Source: an uncultured Clostridia bacterium
GTDB taxonomy: Bacteria > Bacillota > Clostridia > Christensenellales > CAG-917
Reading direction: 5' to 3'
Assembly: GCA_900554085.1 (NCBI GenBank)
Contig: USGA01000020.1
Span: forward strand, 1-8,752
Length of the DNA stretch: 8,752 bases
Below are positions 6,683-8,752 of the stretch, piece by piece. Below the pieces are notes generated by a model that was not told where the DNA came from, ran no database searches, and saw only the letters and a program-made list of their open reading frames with translations. The number at the start of each line of letters is the position of its first letter. Positions within the stretch are counted from its first letter, which is position 1. Position numbers and translations under genes: made by a program.

Positions 6683-7258
6683 CTACATTGCCAGCACGCC
6701 GAGGTGCTCGAGAAGTATTTTCACGCCGATGAATACCAGCAACAGCCCGCCCGCGGTAGACGCGCCGTTCTTGAACCGGCCGCCGACTTTGGCGCCGATA
6801 AACACTCCGAGGACGGAGAGGACGAAGGTCACCGCTCCGATTGCGCTTGAGGCCTGCCAGATGTTCACAGAGAGGAAAGCGAAGGTTATACCGACGGCGA
6901 GCGCGTCTATACTGGTGGCGATTGCCGACACCAGGAGCGTGCGCACCCTGAACGGTACGGGAGCGGAAAGGAAATTTTCGTCGCCTTCGGTCAGACTTTC
7001 GTAAATCATTTTGCCGCCGAGGAACGCCAGCAGAGCAAAGGCAATCCAATGGTCCCACTCGGTTATGTAACTTTCGAAAGTGCTTGCCGCCGCCCAACCG
7101 ATTACGGGCATCAGGAACTGGAAGCCGCCGAAAAACGCGCCCGTTACGCAAGCCTTTATTCCGTCGAAACGCCTCAGTTCCACGCCGCGCACTATTGCAA
7201 CGGCGAACGCGTCGGCAGCGAGACTCACTCCCACGATAAGAATTTCCCAGATACTCAT
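6683..7258 (-). CDS. mntP: Manganese efflux pump MntP
   Basis: A 191-residue integral membrane protein of the MntP (YebN, DUF204) family, which exports Mn2+ across the cytoplasmic membrane. It is almost entirely hydrophobic, with about six membrane segments in two homologous halves. Each half carries a conserved acidic motif: AADAFAVA around Asp16 and TSIDALAVG around Asp118; the same residues occur at matching positions in E. coli MntP. Other family signatures are EWDHWIAFALLAFLGGKMI (67-85) and the IGVKILLEHL end. The open frame extends upstream to 7354, but that extension lies over the leader terminator and is hydrophilic, so the ATG at 7258 is chosen; only a weak purine-rich AGAGAGA binding site precedes it. 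The leader holds a yybP-ykoY riboswitch, which fits the assigned function. Confidence 0.96.
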   Translation of the reverse strand: MSIWEILIVGVSLAADAFAVAIVRGVELRRFDGIKACVTGAFFGGFQFLMPVIGWAAASTFESYITEWDHWIAFALLAFLGGKMIYESLTEGDENFLSAPVPFRVRTLLVSAIATSIDALAVGITFAFLSVNIWQASSAIGAVTFVLSVLGVFIGAKVGGRFKNGASTAGGLLLVFIGVKILLEHLGVLAM

Positions 7259-7338
7259 AGTTTCTCTCTCTTTTCCCGTCAGGGTATGTTGCGCGGAGCG
7301 GTTCGTGTTCCCGACGGCGTGTTGTCTCGGCGACAAAC

Positions 7339-7372
7339 AAAAAGACCCACACACCCAAAGTGTGTGAGTCTT
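7339..7372 (-). terminator. Riboswitch-controlled terminator in the mntP leader
   Basis: Minus strand AAGACTCACACAC (7372-7360) pairs with GTGTGTGGGTCTT (7354-7342) over 13 bp with one G-U, with a 5-nt TTTGG loop and a T-run reaching 7339. CTCAC of the 5' arm is also the 3' strand of aptamer helix P1. The two folds exclude each other, so Mn2+-stabilised P1 should prevent termination and turn mntP on. Confidence 0.9.
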
Positions 7373-7447
7373 GCCATTTAATATAAGCCACGCCCGAAGG
7401 CAAACCTGTTGACTTATAACGGGGGAAACCGCCGACTACTCCCTCAC
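7364..7447 (-). promoter_or_regulatory. yybP-ykoY manganese riboswitch aptamer
   Basis: Read on the minus strand, the mntP leader contains the conserved elements of the yybP-ykoY class in order: a P1 5' strand GTGAG (7447-7443) running into GGGAGTAG, a helix ATAAGTC/GGCTTAT (7 bp with one G-U), a GCC-TTCG-GGC tetraloop hairpin inside it, the GGCAAGACT segment, and a P1 3' strand CTCAC (7368-7364). The layout resembles the Lactococcus yybP aptamer (GGGGAGTAG ... GCAAGACC). This class binds Mn2+ and commonly controls mntP-type exporters, matching the gene downstream. The P1 3' strand is shared with the terminator at 7339-7372. Confidence 0.9.
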
Positions 7448-7453
7448 GGCGTC

Positions 7454-7482
7454 ATTCTAGCATAACGCCGCGCGACAGTCAA
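7454..7482 (-). promoter_or_regulatory. Promoter of the mntP leader
   Basis: On the minus strand, -35 TTGACT (7482-7477), a 17-nt spacer and -10 TAGAAT (7459-7454), each 5 of 6 to consensus. Transcription should start near 7447, exactly at the first strand of riboswitch helix P1. Confidence 0.88.
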
Positions 7483-7501
7483 CGTTTTGCGTTATAAAAC
7501 G
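7483..7501. repeat. Inverted repeat abutting the mntP -35 box
   Basis: CGTTTT (7483-7488) and AAAACG (7496-7501) form a 6-bp inverted repeat with a 7-nt centre, directly upstream of the mntP -35 hexamer. It could be a regulator site. It does not resemble the MntR box I know, and chance is possible. Confidence 0.3.
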
Positions 7502-7519
7502 CGACGGGGAGAATGAAGA

Positions 7520-7528
7520 GGGGGGGGG
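7520..7528. repeat. Run of nine G's between divergent promoters
   Basis: An uninterrupted G9 tract lies between the mntP promoter (ends 7482) and the acetyltransferase promoter (starts 7557). Such homopolymers slip during replication and are also prone to sequencing length errors. It is not within either promoter spacer. Confidence 0.8.
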
Positions 7529-7556
7529 CGCAGCGGCGCGACGCCAAAAGCGAGGG

Positions 7557-7586
7557 TTTACAAGCAGGGCGCGAATATGTTAAAAT
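7557..7586 (+). promoter_or_regulatory. Promoter of the AAC(6')-like acetyltransferase gene
   Basis: -35 TTTACA (7557-7562, 5 of 6), an 18-nt spacer and -10 TAAAAT (7581-7586, 5 of 6). Transcription should begin near 7593, giving an ~85-nt leader before the ATG at 7677. No attenuator hairpin or leader peptide stands out in that leader. Confidence 0.65.
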
Positions 7587-7665
7587 TTATGTGATTTATG
7601 CGTGGGACAGGAGTTCCGCACCGCGGTTTTCGGCGCGATTTGCGTTTCGGCGGCGGCACCTGCCG

Positions 7666-7671
7666 AAGGAG
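7666..7671 (+). promoter_or_regulatory. Ribosome binding site of the acetyltransferase gene
   Basis: AAGGAG lies 5 nt before the ATG at 7677. It fixes the start there rather than at the upstream in-frame ATG at 7602, which has no comparable site. Confidence 0.8.
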
Positions 7672-7676
7672 TAATT

Positions 7677-8117
7677 ATGATTTGCAAAGCGACCACGGAC
7701 GACGTCAGAGTGCTTGCGGAGTTCGCCTCCGCGTTGTGGCCCGAACGTTCCGCAGACGAAATCGAAGAAATCTTCACCCGCCAACTCACGGGAGACAGCG
7801 ATTCCGCGTTCTTTATCTGTTATCACGAGGACGGTCCCATAGGATTTGCGCTGTGTCAACTGCGCCACGATTACGTGGAGGGCACAACCACCTCACCCGT
7901 CGGATATCTCGAGGGTATCTACGTCCGCAAGGAATTCCGTCGTCACAACCACGGCAAGGAACTGCTGGAAGAGTGTGAGAAATGGGCGCGCCTCAAAGGC
8001 TGCAAAGAGTTCGCGAGCGACTGCGAGAAGTTCAATGCGGGCAGTTTGCGTTTCCACCACGATTGCGGCTTTACCGAAGCGAATACGATAGTTTGTTTCA
8101 CCAAAAAGTTGCTGTAA
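7677..8117 (+). CDS. GNAT acetyltransferase resembling aminoglycoside 6'-N-acetyltransferase AAC(6')-I
   Basis: A 146-residue GCN5-related N-acetyltransferase. It closely follows the AAC(6')-I group represented by the Serratia enzyme AAC(6')-Ic, also about 146 residues: an N-terminal ALWPE (19-23), LRHDYVEG (62-69) followed by TSPVGYLEGIYV (72-83), then KWARLKGCKEFASD (102-115) and a C-terminal FTKKL. Those enzymes transfer acetyl from acetyl-CoA to the 6' amino group of aminoglycosides. The CoA-binding motif A (R/Q-x-x-G-x-G/A) is RRHNHG (88-93), so Asn91 stands where the first glycine is usual. The open frame runs back to 7602, but the ATG at 7677 has a good ribosome binding site and gives the family length. 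It is a single-gene unit, with no integron or transposon features around it, so it looks like a resident chromosomal gene. Drug resistance is possible but unproven; another small amine may be the real substrate. Confidence 0.88.
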   Translation: MICKATTDDVRVLAEFASALWPERSADEIEEIFTRQLTGDSDSAFFICYHEDGPIGFALCQLRHDYVEGTTTSPVGYLEGIYVRKEFRRHNHGKELLEECEKWARLKGCKEFASDCEKFNAGSLRFHHDCGFTEANTIVCFTKKLL

Positions 8118-8141
8118 ACCTCCGAAACGTGCATTGACTGC

Positions 8142-8171
8142 AAAACGCTCCGCAAGTTTGCGGGGCGTTTT
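8142..8171 (+). terminator. Intrinsic terminator of the acetyltransferase gene
   Basis: AAAACGC (8142-8148) pairs with GCGTTTT (8165-8171), continued inward by a G-U pair and CCGCA/TGCGG, around an AGTT loop. It starts 24 nt after the stop codon. The U-rich end is part of the stem and only a short T-run follows. Confidence 0.8.
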
Positions 8172-8234
8172 ATCGTTTGCGGACGCTGTTGTGTTTTCGC
8201 AGGTTTATCCTATATGTCGCGGCTGTATACGAAA

Positions 8235-8257
8235 GCGCTCCGCGGAAGGCGGAGCGC
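8235..8257 (-). terminator. Probable terminator of the citrate synthase gene
   Basis: A perfect 9-bp stem, GCGCTCCGC (8235-8243) with GCGGAGCGC (8249-8257), and a 5-nt loop. On the minus strand it lies 28 nt past the citrate synthase stop and is followed by TTTCGT, a short U-tract, so termination may be only moderate. Confidence 0.7.
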
Positions 8258-8285
8258 AACTGTCATCGTGAACGCGCACGGTCGT

Positions 8286-8752
8286 TCAGCCGCGTTTTTC
8301 GAGAGGCACGTAGTCCTGACGGGGAGCGACCGCGGTGTAGCCGGGACGGATAATCTTGCCTTTGTTGGCGAGTTCCTCTATGCGGTGCGCACCCCAGCCC
8401 GCTATCCTTGCCACCGAGAACAGAGGTGTGTAGAGTTCGGTGGGAATCTTGAGCATAGTGTAGATGAGACCCGAATAGAAGTCGACGTTGGCGGACACGC
8501 CCTTGTACATCTTGCGTTTTTCGCCTATCACCTCGGGGGCTATGCGGGCTACTTTCTCGTAATATTCGTAATCCGCCTGCAGACCTTTGGCGTTCGCGAG
8601 TTTCTCGGCGTATTCGCGCAGAATGTCGGCGCGGGGGTCGCTTATGGAGTAGACGGCGTGACCGATACCGTACACAAGACCCGCGCGGTCAAACGCTTTC
8701 TGGTCGAGCAGTCGCACTATGTAGTCGCGTATTGCCGAGTCGGTGCAGGGGG
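8286..8752 (-). CDS. gltA: Citrate synthase (C-terminal 154 residues; 5' end beyond window)
   Basis: The C-terminal part of a citrate synthase family enzyme, which condenses acetyl-CoA and oxaloacetate to citrate at entry to the TCA cycle. The frame is open to the window edge, so the start is not seen. Visible are GIGHAVYSISDPRA with the catalytic His (codon 8660-8658) and the DPR arginine, NVDFYSG with the catalytic Asp (codon 8483-8481), SVARIAGWGAHRIEE with a substrate-binding Arg, and the IIRPGY and YVPLEKRG tail typical of bacterial enzymes. The motif reads GHAV, as in mitochondrial citrate synthase, rather than the GHRVY of E. coli GltA. All catalytic residues within the visible part are present. 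A 2-methylcitrate synthase cannot be excluded without the rest of the gene. The symbol is the generic name for the enzyme. Confidence 0.93.
   Translation of the reverse strand, partial: PCTDSAIRDYIVRLLDQKAFDRAGLVYGIGHAVYSISDPRADILREYAEKLANAKGLQADYEYYEKVARIAPEVIGEKRKMYKGVSANVDFYSGLIYTMLKIPTELYTPLFSVARIAGWGAHRIEELANKGKIIRPGYTAVAPRQDYVPLEKRG

Noticed and set aside
7259..7354. In-frame N-terminal extension of MntP
   Set aside because: It would start inside the leader terminator and adds a hydrophilic sequence not seen in MntP. The start at 7258 aligns Asp16 and Asp118 with the family.
6597..7403. Minus-strand 268-codon frame across the mntP leader and gene
   Set aside because: It is out of frame with mntP, highly Arg-rich, and begins inside the riboswitch; a shadow frame.
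7602..7676. In-frame upstream start of the acetyltransferase (25 extra residues)
   Set aside because: No ribosome binding site; the extension is unlike AAC(6') N-termini, and the 7677 start has AAGGAG at good spacing.
8118..8285. Small gene or RNA between the acetyltransferase and citrate synthase genes
   Set aside because: The region is accounted for by two convergent terminator hairpins; no start with a binding site and no tRNA-like fold was seen.

Overview
This window reads as a chromosomal segment of a moderately GC-rich Bacillota bacterium, most likely a member of the Clostridia. The pointers are strong AGGAGG-type ribosome binding sites, tight operons closed by GC hairpins with U-tracts, a ClpB and a heterodimeric ABC exporter of Firmicutes type, a YtqB/MnmM-type methyltransferase, and a yybP-ykoY manganese riboswitch upstream of mntP. 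Nothing finer than class can be supported from the sequence. I see no insertion sequence, phage gene, CRISPR array, tRNA or rRNA.

Left part, plus strand (1-2440): the 3' end of one ABC exporter half-transporter gene overlaps a complete second one by ATGA. The two ATPase domains are complementary: the first has the degenerate catalytic residues (Asp for the Walker B Glu, Gln for the H-loop His) with a good signature motif, and the second has good catalytic residues with a deviant signature (LSQGQ). They should form one heterodimeric exporter with one consensus and one degenerate ATP site. A strong terminator closes the operon.

Centre, plus strand (2477-5935): a consensus-like promoter with palindromes around it drives a two-gene operon. 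The first gene encodes a ribbon-helix-helix protein with a large uncharacterised C-terminal region, and the second encodes the full-length disaggregase ClpB. The RHH protein occupies the place that the unrelated repressor CtsR holds in the clpC operon of other Firmicutes, and no CIRCE or CtsR box is visible. This is the most likely undescribed regulatory arrangement in the window. A 13-bp terminator hairpin ends the operon.

Right part: on the minus strand, mntP (manganese exporter) and a probable tRNA methyltransferase (mnmM/ytqB family) lie downstream of a promoter and a yybP-ykoY riboswitch. The 3' strand of the riboswitch's P1 helix is also part of a terminator stem, so manganese should switch transcription ON. 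Divergent from it is a plus-strand GNAT gene closely resembling AAC(6')-I aminoglycoside acetyltransferases, with its own promoter and terminator. The window ends inside a minus-strand citrate synthase gene, of which only the C-terminal 154 residues are present.
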